From Jeongeupia chitinilytica (GTDB lineage Bacteria; Pseudomonadota; Gammaproteobacteria; Burkholderiales; Chitinibacteraceae), in contig NZ_BMYO01000002.1 of NCBI RefSeq assembly GCF_014652315.1, positions 492,602 through 556,601 of the forward strand: a stretch of DNA of 64,000 nucleotides, given 5' to 3'. Numbering within the stretch: position 1 is the stretch's first letter; every line of letters starts with the position of its first letter. Positions 24,920-32,779 of the stretch are shown here, piece after piece. Below the pieces are notes generated by a model. That model was given only the letters and a program-made list of their open reading frames with translations, was not told where the DNA came from and made no database searches. The position numbers and the translations under genes were made by a program.

Positions 24920-25051
24920 ATGATCCACGCCCAAGCCCATGTTCACGCCGAGCGCAAGCCGGTGCCGGTTGTGACCCTGCTCAAGTTCAATGCACCGCTG
25001 ATTGCCTGCGTGGTGATGCTGCTGGCGTATGCGCTGGGTGCGTTCGGCTGA
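24920..25051 (+). CDS. 43-residue single-span membrane protein
   Basis: ATG 24920 follows AGGAG at 7 bases. The sequence has a polar, His-rich start (MIHAQAHVHAERKPVP) and one hydrophobic helix, PLIACVVMLLAYALGAF, then the stop. A strong terminator begins 25 bp later, so the gene is a complete small transcription unit. Family unknown; a small membrane regulator or complex subunit is possible. Confidence 0.6.
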   Translation: MIHAQAHVHAERKPVPVVTLLKFNAPLIACVVMLLAYALGAFG

Positions 25052-25075
25052 TTCGCACCTCCTGATTCAGGCCCG

Positions 25076-25106
25076 AAACGGCCCGCCCTGAAAAGGCGGG
25101 CCGTTT
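25076..25106 (+). terminator. terminator of the 43-aa gene
   Basis: 12-bp stem AAACGGCCCGCC/GGCGGGCCGTTT with a 7-base loop. Confidence 0.8.
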
Positions 25107-25422
25107 GCATTTCCGGTACTGAGGCCGTTGGTGTGCCCATACGGGACTGCGCTGCCGTCGGTCGATGCGGACTGCCAGCGCGGCGAGCTCCGTCGGCGGG
25201 CCGGATCGGGCTGGCGCATTCGTGGCGCTTCCGCAACGATAACGCCAGCGCGCAGTTGGATGTGTTCCGCCGTTATGTCGCCGGCAACCCGATGTTCGAA
25301 CCGAAACGCTTCTGTCGGCGCGAGTCCAGTCATCGGGGCTGTTCCATGCATCGAAAACCTCGTGACTTCGTAAGCTCCGGTGATCTTTCTTGGTCATCAC
25401 GGCCGGGGCGGGCAACCCGAAG
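25107..25422 (+). other. unassigned region ending at an orphan terminator
   Basis: About 316 bp without a convincing gene. A plus-strand frame contains the protein-like run WRFRNDNASAQLDVFRRY, but no start or ribosome site suits it and the frame runs through the terminator at 25423. It may be a gene remnant or a small RNA ending at that terminator. Confidence 0.35.
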
Positions 25423-25454
25423 GGCCGGCACGATCCAGTGTGCCGGCCTTTTTT
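25423..25454 (+). terminator. orphan intrinsic terminator
   Basis: 9-bp stem GGCCGGCAC/GTGCCGGCC, 8-base loop, T6 on the plus strand. No plus-strand gene ends before it, and it lacks a T-tract on the minus strand, so it does not serve the neighbouring carrier gene. Confidence 0.8.
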
Positions 25455-25544
25455 CTGCGGATGGAAGCGACGCCTCCCCCGGCTCGACCACCGCCCGCCA
25501 TGCCGGGACCATTCAGTCATGTTCCGGACGGCGGATGCTGCGAC

Positions 25545-26462
25545 TTATCCATGGGGCAGCAGCAGGATCAACGGCATCGTGATCGCCGCAAGTGCGGTCT
25601 GCACGGTGATGATGCCGGCCGCCAGCCGGTGGTCGCCACCGAGCAGCTTGGCCATGATGTAGGCCGACGGCGTGCACGGCAGGGCATTGAACAGCACGAT
25701 GGTGGTCAGTGCCGGGCCGCTCAGCCCGAGCGCGATGCCGAACCAGAGCGTCAGCAGCGGTACCAGCAGCAGTTTGACCAGGCTCGACTGCAACACCGGC
25801 CCGCGTGCACTTCGCGCGGCCTCGACGTCGAGACCGGCACCGACGGCGAGCAGACCCAACGGCAACGAGGCGCTGCCCAGTATGGTCAGCATCTGGTCGA
25901 CCACCGGCGGCAGGCTCAGTCCGCTGAAGTTGAACAGCGCGCCAAGCAGCACCGCGCTGATCACCGGGTTCTTCACCAGCGCTTTGGCCAGGAGCCTGAA
26001 TGACGGCGTGCCGCCGTTGCCGTAACGCACCAGGATGATGATCGAGGCGACGTTGAGCAGCGGAATCGCCACGGCGATGCTGATCGACGTCAGCGTCAGC
26101 CCGGTATTGCCGAACATCGCCGCAGCGGCGGCAACGCCGACGTAGGTGTTTGGCCGCAGAGCACCCTGGATCACCGAGGAAAAGACGCTGCCGGGCTGCT
26201 TGCGCCAAGCGCGCCAGGCGTACAGCAGCAGTGCGCCGATGCCGACGGCACCGAGCAAGGCCACGGCGATCGGCGTGACCGGAAACTGCGCCAGGTTCGC
26301 CTTGGCCACCTGGCTGAACATCAGCGCCGGAAACAGATAGAAGTAGTTGAGCTGCTCGCACGGCAGCCAGAACGCCTCCGCCAGCAGCCTGCGCTGGCGG
26401 AGCACGAAACCCATGACGATCAGCAGAAAGATCGGCGCCAGCGCGACAAGAATACTGTGCAT
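25545..26462 (-). CDS. AEC-family transporter
   Basis: Auxin-efflux-carrier type inner-membrane permease. 305 residues with about ten hydrophobic segments, starting MHSILVALAPIFLLIVMGFVLRQ. The two five-helix halves are separated near residue 150. Bacterial members (MdcF, YfdV types) move malonate, malate or related carboxylates. Downstream of a TSUP permease and a pyruvate kinase on the same strand (6-bp gap to the TSUP gene), which hints at an organic-acid substrate. The specific substrate is unknown. Confidence 0.88.
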   Translation of the reverse strand: MHSILVALAPIFLLIVMGFVLRQRRLLAEAFWLPCEQLNYFYLFPALMFSQVAKANLAQFPVTPIAVALLGAVGIGALLLYAWRAWRKQPGSVFSSVIQGALRPNTYVGVAAAAAMFGNTGLTLTSISIAVAIPLLNVASIIILVRYGNGGTPSFRLLAKALVKNPVISAVLLGALFNFSGLSLPPVVDQMLTILGSASLPLGLLAVGAGLDVEAARSARGPVLQSSLVKLLLVPLLTLWFGIALGLSGPALTTIVLFNALPCTPSAYIMAKLLGGDHRLAAGIITVQTALAAITMPLILLLPHG

Positions 26463-26468
26463 GGCGCT

Positions 26469-27203
26469 TCAGAACTGTGCTTTGAGCAGGACCGCAACGC
26501 CATAGATGGCGATGAACACGGTGATGCCTCTTTCATAGAACGACGTGCTGGCACGCTTGAACAGCAGGTTGCCGGCGACGAGATAGGCGAGTGCCGCCAC
26601 CGGGGCCACGGCGAGGCCCTGCCACGACAGTGCGGCCGGGCGCAGCAGTGCAAGCGTCGTCAGCTGGATCAGCCCGAACAGCAGGTAATAGCGTGCGATC
26701 GTGGTGCGGATCGCCAGCTTGTCCTGATGCAGATTGCTGGCGTAGAGCGCCAGCAAGGCACCGCCCATATTGGTCAGTCCGTGCAGCGTGCCCATCAGCG
26801 CGACATAGCCGGCCTGCCAGCGGCCGAGCACCTGCCGCAGCCGCCGTTGCAGCGGCCGCCAGTAGCGCAGGGCCGCGGCGGCAAGCATGGTCAGGCCGAT
26901 CCACACGTCGATCTGGGCCTTCCAGTTCAGCCGGATCAGCACGCTCAGCGCAACCAGGATGATTGCCGCGCACAACGCCATATTGCGCAGGTCACGGCCC
27001 GACCACGGCTGTTGCCGGCCGGCGACGACCTGGATCGACGAGATCAGGACCGACGACGGCAGCAGCAGCCCCAGCACGGCGGTGAAGTCGACGCCGAGCA
27101 GCAGCAGCGTCGGCGTGCCGAACACCAGGATGCCCATCCCGAACAGCGACTGCACCACCGCGAGCAGTGCAATCAGCAACACATGCAGCGAGATCGCGTC
27201 CAT
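26469..27203 (-). CDS. TSUP family (TauE/SafE) membrane permease
   Basis: 244 residues from ATG 27203, 1 bp after the pyruvate kinase stop; the longer open frame upstream is shadow. About seven or eight membrane helices in two homologous halves: SLFGMGILVFGTPTLLLLG and the later GTLHGLTNMGGALLALYAS carry the Gly/Pro-rich repeats of the family. TSUP proteins export sulfite, sulfonates or related small anions. Third partner with pyruvate kinase and AEC carrier in a tight operon. Confidence 0.87.
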   Translation of the reverse strand: MDAISLHVLLIALLAVVQSLFGMGILVFGTPTLLLLGVDFTAVLGLLLPSSVLISSIQVVAGRQQPWSGRDLRNMALCAAIILVALSVLIRLNWKAQIDVWIGLTMLAAAALRYWRPLQRRLRQVLGRWQAGYVALMGTLHGLTNMGGALLALYASNLHQDKLAIRTTIARYYLLFGLIQLTTLALLRPAALSWQGLAVAPVAALAYLVAGNLLFKRASTSFYERGITVFIAIYGVAVLLKAQF

Positions 27204-27204
27204 T

Positions 27205-28620
27205 TCAGGCCTCCACCGCAGCGTGCCAGCCTTGCTCGGTGGCCAGTTGACCGATCTGCACCGTATGCAGCTGGTTGAGCGAGGACAGCGCGTTGTCGCT
27301 GGCCGCCTGGGCGACCAGCACGATGTCCTGTTCGTCGAGCACGCCCTGCTGCCACAGCGCCTGCAGCGCGATGGTGCTGGCGCGCTCGCTACCGACTTGC
27401 AGCGCCGGCAGGTGGATGCCGACACTGCCCGGCAGCAGCTGCCAGGCGCGGGCCAGTGCCGGATCGCTGCCAACAATGAAGATCGGTTGCGGAATCCCGG
27501 CCATCGCCACCAGTCGCGCAGCGTAGCCGGTACGCGACAGCACGACGACCTTGGTGATCGGCAGCGTCGTCGCCAGCGCCCGGGTCGCGGCACGCAGGTC
27601 GGCTGGCGCGTAGGCATTGCCGGCGCGTTGCTGCTGATGAGGCTCTGCCAGCGTGACAATGCTGCGCAATCTGGCCACCGCCTCGACCGGGAACTTGCCG
27701 ACCGCGGTTTCGCCCGACAGCATCACCGCGGTCGCGCCGTCGATCACCGCGTTGGTGACGTCGCTGATCTCGGCCTTGGTCGGCAGCGGGTTCTCGATCA
27801 TGCTGTGCAGCAGCTCGGTGGCGACGATGACCGGTTTGCCGTGGGTACGGGCCGCGGCAATGATGCGTTTCTGGTAGAGCGACACGTGATCGACGCTGGT
27901 TTCGACCGACAGGTCACCCCGGTCGATCATGATGATGTCGGTGGCCCGGGCGATTTCCTCAAGGTGGTCGAGACCGCCCTGGTTTTCGACCTTGGCGACG
28001 ATCTGCGGCGTGTTGCCGGCGATCAGTCCGCGTATCGCTTCGACGTGCGCGGCGCTCTCGACAAAGCTGATGCCGACGAAATCGACGCCGTGCTGGCGGG
28101 CGAAGGCAATCATGTCCCGGTCGCGCTGGGTCACCAGATGCTGGCCCAGATCGATTTCCGGCACGTTGATGCCCTTGCGGCTCTTCAGCGTGCCGGCATT
28201 TTCCGCCCGCAGGTGGACGTCGTGTCCGTCGATCCTGTCGACGATGAACGAGAGCGTGCCGTCGTCGGCGTACACCCGCACGCCGGTGCGCAGCTTTTCA
28301 TGGAACACGTCGTAGTTCACCGGCACCTTCTGGCTGCCATCGTGGCTGGTGTCGGTGGTCAGAATGACGGTTTCGCCGGCCAGGAATGACGGTTCGACCC
28401 GCAACTGCGTCGTACGGATCTTGCGGCCGGGAATGTCGAGCAGTACCGGTACATCCGGAACCGTTTCGCGCAGCAACCGGATGGTGGCGGCATGCCAGTC
28501 GAGCGTGCCATGCGAGCCGTTCAGCCGGGCGACGGTCATGCCGGCCTGCCGCAGCGCACTGAGTGTAGCGGGGTTGTTTGAAACCGGACCGATTGTTGCG
28601 ACGACACTGGTTTTGGACAT
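27205..28620 (-). CDS. pyruvate kinase, divergent type
   Basis: 471 residues with the pyruvate kinase barrel: KTSVVATIGPVSNN at the start, the catalytic Lys in IVAKVENQGGL, the metal-binding IMIDRGD, and DVTNAVIDGATAVMLSGETAVGKFP. Several otherwise invariant positions differ: NGSHG for NFSHG, GDLSVE for GDLGVE, and VATELLHSM for TATQMLESM. The C-terminal domain is present. It heads an operon with two permeases. It may be a specialised paralogue rather than the main glycolytic enzyme; activity cannot be judged from sequence. Confidence 0.9.
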   Translation of the reverse strand: MSKTSVVATIGPVSNNPATLSALRQAGMTVARLNGSHGTLDWHAATIRLLRETVPDVPVLLDIPGRKIRTTQLRVEPSFLAGETVILTTDTSHDGSQKVPVNYDVFHEKLRTGVRVYADDGTLSFIVDRIDGHDVHLRAENAGTLKSRKGINVPEIDLGQHLVTQRDRDMIAFARQHGVDFVGISFVESAAHVEAIRGLIAGNTPQIVAKVENQGGLDHLEEIARATDIIMIDRGDLSVETSVDHVSLYQKRIIAAARTHGKPVIVATELLHSMIENPLPTKAEISDVTNAVIDGATAVMLSGETAVGKFPVEAVARLRSIVTLAEPHQQQRAGNAYAPADLRAATRALATTLPITKVVVLSRTGYAARLVAMAGIPQPIFIVGSDPALARAWQLLPGSVGIHLPALQVGSERASTIALQALWQQGVLDEQDIVLVAQAASDNALSSLNQLHTVQIGQLATEQGWHAAVEA

Positions 28621-28654
28621 TTTCGCACTCTCTTTGTTAAGAATTTGTTGCGAA

Positions 28655-28683
28655 AATATGGGTTTTTACTTACTCAGTGTGAA
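28655..28683 (-). promoter_or_regulatory. probable sigma-70 promoter of the pyruvate kinase operon
   Basis: On the minus strand TTCACA (-35, 28678-28683) and CATATT (-10, 28655-28660) are spaced by 17 bp, and AAAGAGAG precedes the pyruvate kinase ATG. The region is markedly AT-rich. Confidence 0.5.
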
Positions 28684-28732
28684 ATATTTAGTTGTTGCTT
28701 GTTAATGCTTGTTTTGCATAAAAATGGAAATC

Positions 28733-28754
28733 CATATGCTTTTGTAAGCATATG
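28733..28754. repeat. perfect inverted repeat at the host/prophage junction
   Basis: 9-bp arms CATATGCTT/AAGCATATG around TTGT, in AT-rich DNA between the pyruvate kinase promoter and the first phage gene. It could be an operator or a terminator-like hairpin. No matching copy was found at the right end of the prophage. Confidence 0.5.
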
Positions 28755-28777
28755 GCGCGTCCCGAGCTTGTCAGCCA

Positions 28778-29839
28778 TTGATCTGGAATGACCGCCCCGC
28801 ACGGTGCATCAGGAGACGGTGTGTACACGCGGACAAGGATGAGGTTGCGGTTGAACGTTGCGCCGCCTCGCTGAATTTTTCGGGACCTCTTGCCGCACGC
28901 GATGCCGGTGGTGGCGTGCCGATCCTGGATGACTCCCTCGCTGCCGGCTGGGTGGCGGTCGCACTGGTTGCGCATGAGTCTCTGGCGAGGTGCCCCGTCG
29001 GTCGTGCCCGCGGTATCTCGTACCAGAGCCTCTCCGCAGCGGTCGAGAGCCACCCGGAAGCCTGCAGCCGGGCCAAGGCGGTCAAACCCACCGAGAAACG
29101 CCTGCGCTGCGCGCTCGAACGCTTCGAACGGCTCGGGCTGGTGGTGCGCAAGCACGACCCGAAACATCTCGTTTTTTCACTCCCGTTGGCGACCCTGGCC
29201 GACGTGCGTCCGAAATCCGAGGGGCAGATGAAGGGCTGGGATGAAGGGCGGGCTGCAAGCCGCGCCAGTGCTGCGTTTGCAGGGGATGAAGGACAGACCC
29301 GAAATGCCCGTGAGCGGCACACATCAGAGGTCGGGTTTTTACTCTCCGAATCATCATCATCTGTGGACTCGACCATGGTTGGAAATCTCGAGGTTTCCGA
29401 CGAGACAGGATCGGGTAGGGAAGATCCTGAAACCCTGACCGCTCTGGTGGCCGTGCTGTGCGAACTGGGCATCCCGGTGTCACCCTGTCATGGCCAGTTG
29501 CGCAGCTGGGCCAGTGCCGGGGTCTCGGTCGACGAGCTCCGGTCGGCAGTGGCGACAGCCCGCAAGTACAAGCCAGCGCCGGAAGCGTTGCCGCTGGCCT
29601 ACTTGGCCAAGGTGTTGCAGACGGCGAGGGCATCGAACGTCGTCCCGCTGACTGCAGCAGGTCCGGCTGGCAAACCGTGGTTCGATTCCTGGTCCGGCAT
29701 CCGGACCAAGGGTGAAGCCTTCGGGCTGTTCGAGAAGGACTTCGCCCAGCCGCAGCTGTTCCGCGAGGCCGTGCTGCAGGCGGCCGGGATCGGCCGGCAG
29801 GCCATGCGGGTTGCGCACATCGATGCAGGAGGGCGCTGA
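28778..29839 (+). CDS. phage replication protein (O-like), 5' end uncertain
   Basis: A 353-residue frame opening at TTG 28778; GTG 28916 is another possible start and neither has a good ribosome site. The middle part (ISYQSLSAAVESHPE through LERFERLGLVVRKHDPKHL) resembles the winged-helix DNA-binding region of phage replication initiators. The C-terminal part (ELRSAVATARKYKPAPEALPLAYLAK) resembles DnaT/replication O helper domains. It overlaps the next gene by one stop/start base pair (TGATG). The missing clean start suggests truncation when the left end of the prophage was lost. Confidence 0.6.
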   Translation: MIWNDRPARCIRRRCVHADKDEVAVERCAASLNFSGPLAARDAGGGVPILDDSLAAGWVAVALVAHESLARCPVGRARGISYQSLSAAVESHPEACSRAKAVKPTEKRLRCALERFERLGLVVRKHDPKHLVFSLPLATLADVRPKSEGQMKGWDEGRAASRASAAFAGDEGQTRNARERHTSEVGFLLSESSSSVDSTMVGNLEVSDETGSGREDPETLTALVAVLCELGIPVSPCHGQLRSWASAGVSVDELRSAVATARKYKPAPEALPLAYLAKVLQTARASNVVPLTAAGPAGKPWFDSWSGIRTKGEAFGLFEKDFAQPQLFREAVLQAAGIGRQAMRVAHIDAGGR

Positions 29840-30426
29840 TGGCCCGCAATCCGTGGTTGCGCCCGGCTGGTGCCGATGGCTTCGTGGCCGTGCGGGTGCT
29901 GTGGGAACGGTTCGCCGCGGTGTATGGCGTCAAATGGCGGGTGCAGTTTCCGGACGAGGCCTCACAGGTGGTATGGGGCGAATCGGCTGCCGCACTGTTC
30001 TACGCCCGTGGCATCCAGTACCGGATGCTCAAGCCGGTGCTCGACAAGTTGTTGGCCACTGTGCGGGCCGACTCGGTGCCGCCGTCACTGGCCGAACTGG
30101 CCGACATGGTACTGCCGGCGATCGACTTCGCGGCGGCGTTCGACGAAGCCCGGGTACAAGCACCTCTGGTGATCCTCGGCGCTGCCGTGTGGAGCCAACC
30201 TGCGATCTACTAGGCGGCACGCGATTTTGGCCTGAACCGGATCGCCGCGGCACGCTGGGGCCGCAGCAAGGGCGACTGGATACGGCTGCTGTCGAAGCGG
30301 CTGGCGAGCGCCTGCCCGGCGGTGCCAGCAAACGTACCGCCACCCGAATACAGGCGCGGCAATGCCGCGGTTGCGGCTGCGTCGGTGGCACAACTGAAGG
30401 AAATGCTGGCTGCGAAAGCGGCCTGA
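29839..30426 (+). pseudogene. phage replication protein (P-like), interrupted by an amber codon
   Basis: The frame begins at ATG 29839 and meets TAG at 30211-30213 after 124 residues, but the same frame continues for 71 codons to TGA 30424-30426 with good protein character (AARDFGLNRIAAARWGRSKGDWI). The combined length of about 195 residues and its place after the O-like gene fit a helicase-loader/replication protein. A CAG-to-TAG change would explain the stop. Suppressed or truncated products remain possible. Confidence 0.6.
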
Positions 30427-30496
30427 GTAGTCAAAACAAAGCCCGGCAACGATCGGGCTAGGTGATCTCCGGGGCATTTAACGGAGGCAGTGAACG

Positions 30497-30799
30497 ATGT
30501 TGGATATTCAAGGTGCGATCAGGCTGTTGGATGACTGGGGCCGCTGGTCCTGCCCGTTACCAGGCAACGGTTTTGCGGCGTGCCTGTACATGACACCGGA
30601 AGAGCGCATTCAGGCGGGCGCGACATCGCGGCCAAGCAGCGTGAACGAGGACGAAGTCATGCGGGTCGAGGCGGTGATTGCCACGCTGCCGGAAAGCACG
30701 AGGCTCTTGCTGCGTAAACACTACGTGTTCAAGGCCAATCCCAAGAGGGTGTGCGAACAGCTGCGTTTGCCACGCGTGCCGAGGAAGTGTTCCGGATGA
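30497..30799 (+). CDS. phage antiterminator Q-like protein, 3' end possibly frameshifted
   Basis: ATG 30497 has GGAGG upstream. 100 residues: WGRWSCPLPGNGFAAC near the start and VIATLPESTRLLLRKHYVF with a sigma-region-4-like helix, as in small Q-type late-gene antiterminators. After CEQLRL the frame ends in an unlikely Arg/Pro-rich tail, while the neighbouring frame gives ATRAEEVFRMKWNYLL, a better continuation of such proteins. A one-base shift near 30755-30765 is suspected. It lies just before the late region, as expected for Q. Confidence 0.5.
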   Translation: MLDIQGAIRLLDDWGRWSCPLPGNGFAACLYMTPEERIQAGATSRPSSVNEDEVMRVEAVIATLPESTRLLLRKHYVFKANPKRVCEQLRLPRVPRKCSG

Positions 30800-30929
30800 A
30801 ATGGAATTATTTGTTGTCGACGCCAACCAAGTCCATCCGCTATCTTTCGCTTAACAATTCGCCTTCGCTAAGGCACGTGTCTACCCGGGAAAGGGTGGTT
30901 TCGCACGCCTAGCAAAAACGATTCACCAG

Positions 30930-30959
30930 ACCCCGCCGCAGCAAAGCGCGGGGTTTTTG
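30930..30959 (+). terminator. intrinsic terminator after the Q-like gene
   Basis: Stem ACCCCGC/GCGGGGT and T5 run. This is a natural early stop for a late transcript that Q would read through. Confidence 0.75.
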
Positions 30960-30990
30960 CTTTTCCGGGTCGACACGCCGACCAACCCGA

Positions 30991-31010
30991 GCCCGCCCAG
31001 TGCGGGCTTT
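30991..31010 (+). terminator. second hairpin in the late leader
   Basis: Stem GCCCGC/GCGGGC with a 5-base loop and a short T3, 32 bp after the previous terminator. Confidence 0.45.
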
Positions 31011-31030
31011 GTCGTTTCCGGAAGTACCCC

Positions 31031-31175
31031 ATGCAAACCTATTACCTGCTGTTTCTGGCAGATGGCCGCACCGTGATCGACAGACAACGTCGTGCCGGCC
31101 TGCGCGGAGGTGTTCGCCGAATGCGATGCCGAGAGCCGGCTGGCTGCACTCGATCTGTTGGCCGGGTTCGGCTGA
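31031..31175 (+). pseudogene. short phage ORF with a frameshift
   Basis: Starts MQTYYLLFLADGRTVI at ATG 31031, then needs a one-base shift near 31083-31090 to continue as NVVPACAEVFAECDAESRLA and end LDLLAGFG at TGA 31173-31175. The same end (ALDQLAGFG) is coded again at 33318-33348, so the two are relics of a duplicated small gene. Function unknown. Confidence 0.4.
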
Positions 31176-31197
31176 GGCACATGCATGGGGCGTACCG
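31145..31197 (+). repeat. 53-bp imperfect direct repeat, left copy
   Basis: Matches 33318-33370 at 48 of 53 positions, without gaps. The pair brackets the lipoprotein cargo gene. Confidence 0.8.
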
Positions 31198-31562
31198 TTC
31201 TCGTCGGGATCCTGGTGGTGACGCTCCCGGTCCTTTACTTGGTGCTGCGTGCCAAGCACCAACGCGAAAGCGGCAATGACGCGGACTCGGCTCACGCCGG
31301 GCATCCGCCACGGATAGCTGTACACACTCGAAACGAAAGACCCGGTACCTTGGTGCCGGGTCTTTGTTTTTGTGGGCTTCGTCCGGACTTTGTGAACTAC
31401 TTGTTCGGGCTGGGTGGTGGTTCGAAGCCTTCAATTTTGTGCTTCACACTCAACGGGGTGTCAGGAGCATTGGCCTTGGGCCCTGCGGTAAGATATACGG
31501 TTCCGTCGTCTCCCTCCGAGCCTACGATTCGAATGCTGCGAAAACCTACAACAACGGGGTGA
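31185..31562 (+). CDS. small phage membrane protein, C-terminus doubtful
   Basis: Starts MGRTVLVGILVVTLPVLYLVLRAKHQ, a single N-terminal membrane helix followed by a polar part, which fits a lysis- or cargo-associated small membrane protein. The later part reads straight through an intrinsic terminator (31336-31370) and into the antisense of the lipoprotein gene, so the original 3' end was probably lost when that gene arrived. Identity unknown. Confidence 0.35.
   Translation: MGRTVLVGILVVTLPVLYLVLRAKHQRESGNDADSAHAGHPPRIAVHTRNERPGTLVPGLCFCGLRPDFVNYLFGLGGGSKPSILCFTLNGVSGALALGPAVRYTVPSSPSEPTIRMLRKPTTTG
31336..31370. terminator. terminator at the left edge of the lipoprotein gene
   Basis: 10-bp stem AAAGACCCGG/CCGGGTCTTT with a 10-base loop, followed by GTTTTTG on the plus strand. 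It lies 27 bp after the lipoprotein stop (minus strand) and could end both directions. Confidence 0.7.
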
Positions 31563-32779
31563 ACGAACGTCCGGTCCATTGTGATTGAGCCCGCACGGCC
31601 GACGCTGATACGGGTTTTCACATTGGGTAATGCGTCGGTAGCAGTCGTACCTGACGAGGGAGCAACAGTCTTCAGCGAGTCGACCAGTGCTTGGGACAGG
31701 GTGTCGATATCGCTTGGGGACGGCTTGTCTGCTGCTGCCTTGGGAGAACTGGCCGCAGCCTTGGGTTTGCTGGCTTCTGCTTTTGCCGTGGCGGACTTGG
31801 CTGTTTTCGCTTTGTCGACGGTTTTGGGGGCTGCAGCTTGGGCTTTGGCCGGCACGTCGTCACCGGTACCGCCGTCCTTGGCGTCGTCTGCATCGGAGGT
31901 ACCGTCAGTGCCTTTCTTTGAATCAGCGCCGCCTTTCCAGGCCGCCAACACCGTTGCAAAGGTCTGCTTCACCGTACTGTCGGCCGGTAGCGTGTAGCCG
32001 ACCTGAGCGCCGGCGTCGAAAGTTCGCTTGCTCGCCATGGTGACCCGGATAGTGTTCGCAACTATGACATCCTGAATGATCTTGACCACATACAGGTTGG
32101 CGCCGCCACAAGCGCCCGGGCCTACCAGTGCCGCTGCTTTCAGCGCGTCGTCGATCGTTTCCTTGTCGCGAACCATCAGCTTCATCAACGGCATGAGCGG
32201 TAAACCGTATTCCGCGGCCGAAGGCACGCTGATGCTGCCGCTGTCGAACTGCTCCGCGCCGATCGATACATTGCCAAGCGCGACGCCGGCAGGAATCAAG
32301 GCAGTCAGCTCTTCCTTACTCAGTGCGACCTGAATCACATCTGGCAGGGCGACATTTCGCAAACGCGTTGCAGGAGACCTGGCCTTCGACGGATCGCCAC
32401 GAACTATTGGCTTTTCCGCAAACAGTCCCGGCTCGGTCGCCATTTCGCCGGCAGCGACGCCCTTGTTGCTCGGTAACTCCATGCTGAGTCCGAGATGGTT
32501 ACCGATCGCCGCCGGCGTATCGTACAGTCGAGCCAACAGAACGCTGATCGGTACCGGCTTTCCTTTCTGCACGGACTCCGCTTTACACACCAGGACGATA
32601 TCGCCGGGCTGGACGTCCTCGCGTGGCGGAAAGACAGCTTCCATCTGGAGATTCCGAAACGCCGCCGACCATTTCGGGGCAACGTCATACTGTGGGGTCG
32701 AAGTGCAAGCTGAAAGCGTCAATGCCAGCATGCCCAGACACACGGAGAACCTGAGCTTGCGTGTAGTAGGGGTAATCAT
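31397..32779 (-). CDS. predicted lipoprotein, prophage cargo (moron)
   Basis: ATG 32779 has GGAG 6 bases upstream. 460 residues with a lipoprotein signal: hydrophobic stretch then LTLSAC, the lipidated Cys at residue 25. Residues about 30-250 form an unrecognised domain (PGDIVLVCKAESVQ near the start). About 265-345 is a low-complexity Lys/Ala/Asp/Ser linker, and a final beta-rich part ends PPPSPNK. It is transcribed against the phage late genes and bracketed by 53-bp repeats. A surface-exposed lysogenic-conversion or superinfection-exclusion protein is possible but unproven. Confidence 0.75.
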   Translation of the reverse strand: MITPTTRKLRFSVCLGMLALTLSACTSTPQYDVAPKWSAAFRNLQMEAVFPPREDVQPGDIVLVCKAESVQKGKPVPISVLLARLYDTPAAIGNHLGLSMELPSNKGVAAGEMATEPGLFAEKPIVRGDPSKARSPATRLRNVALPDVIQVALSKEELTALIPAGVALGNVSIGAEQFDSGSISVPSAAEYGLPLMPLMKLMVRDKETIDDALKAAALVGPGACGGANLYVVKIIQDVIVANTIRVTMASKRTFDAGAQVGYTLPADSTVKQTFATVLAAWKGGADSKKGTDGTSDADDAKDGGTGDDVPAKAQAAAPKTVDKAKTAKSATAKAEASKPKAAASSPKAAADKPSPSDIDTLSQALVDSLKTVAPSSGTTATDALPNVKTRISVGRAGSITMDRTFVHPVVVGFRSIRIVGSEGDDGTVYLTAGPKANAPDTPLSVKHKIEGFEPPPSPNK

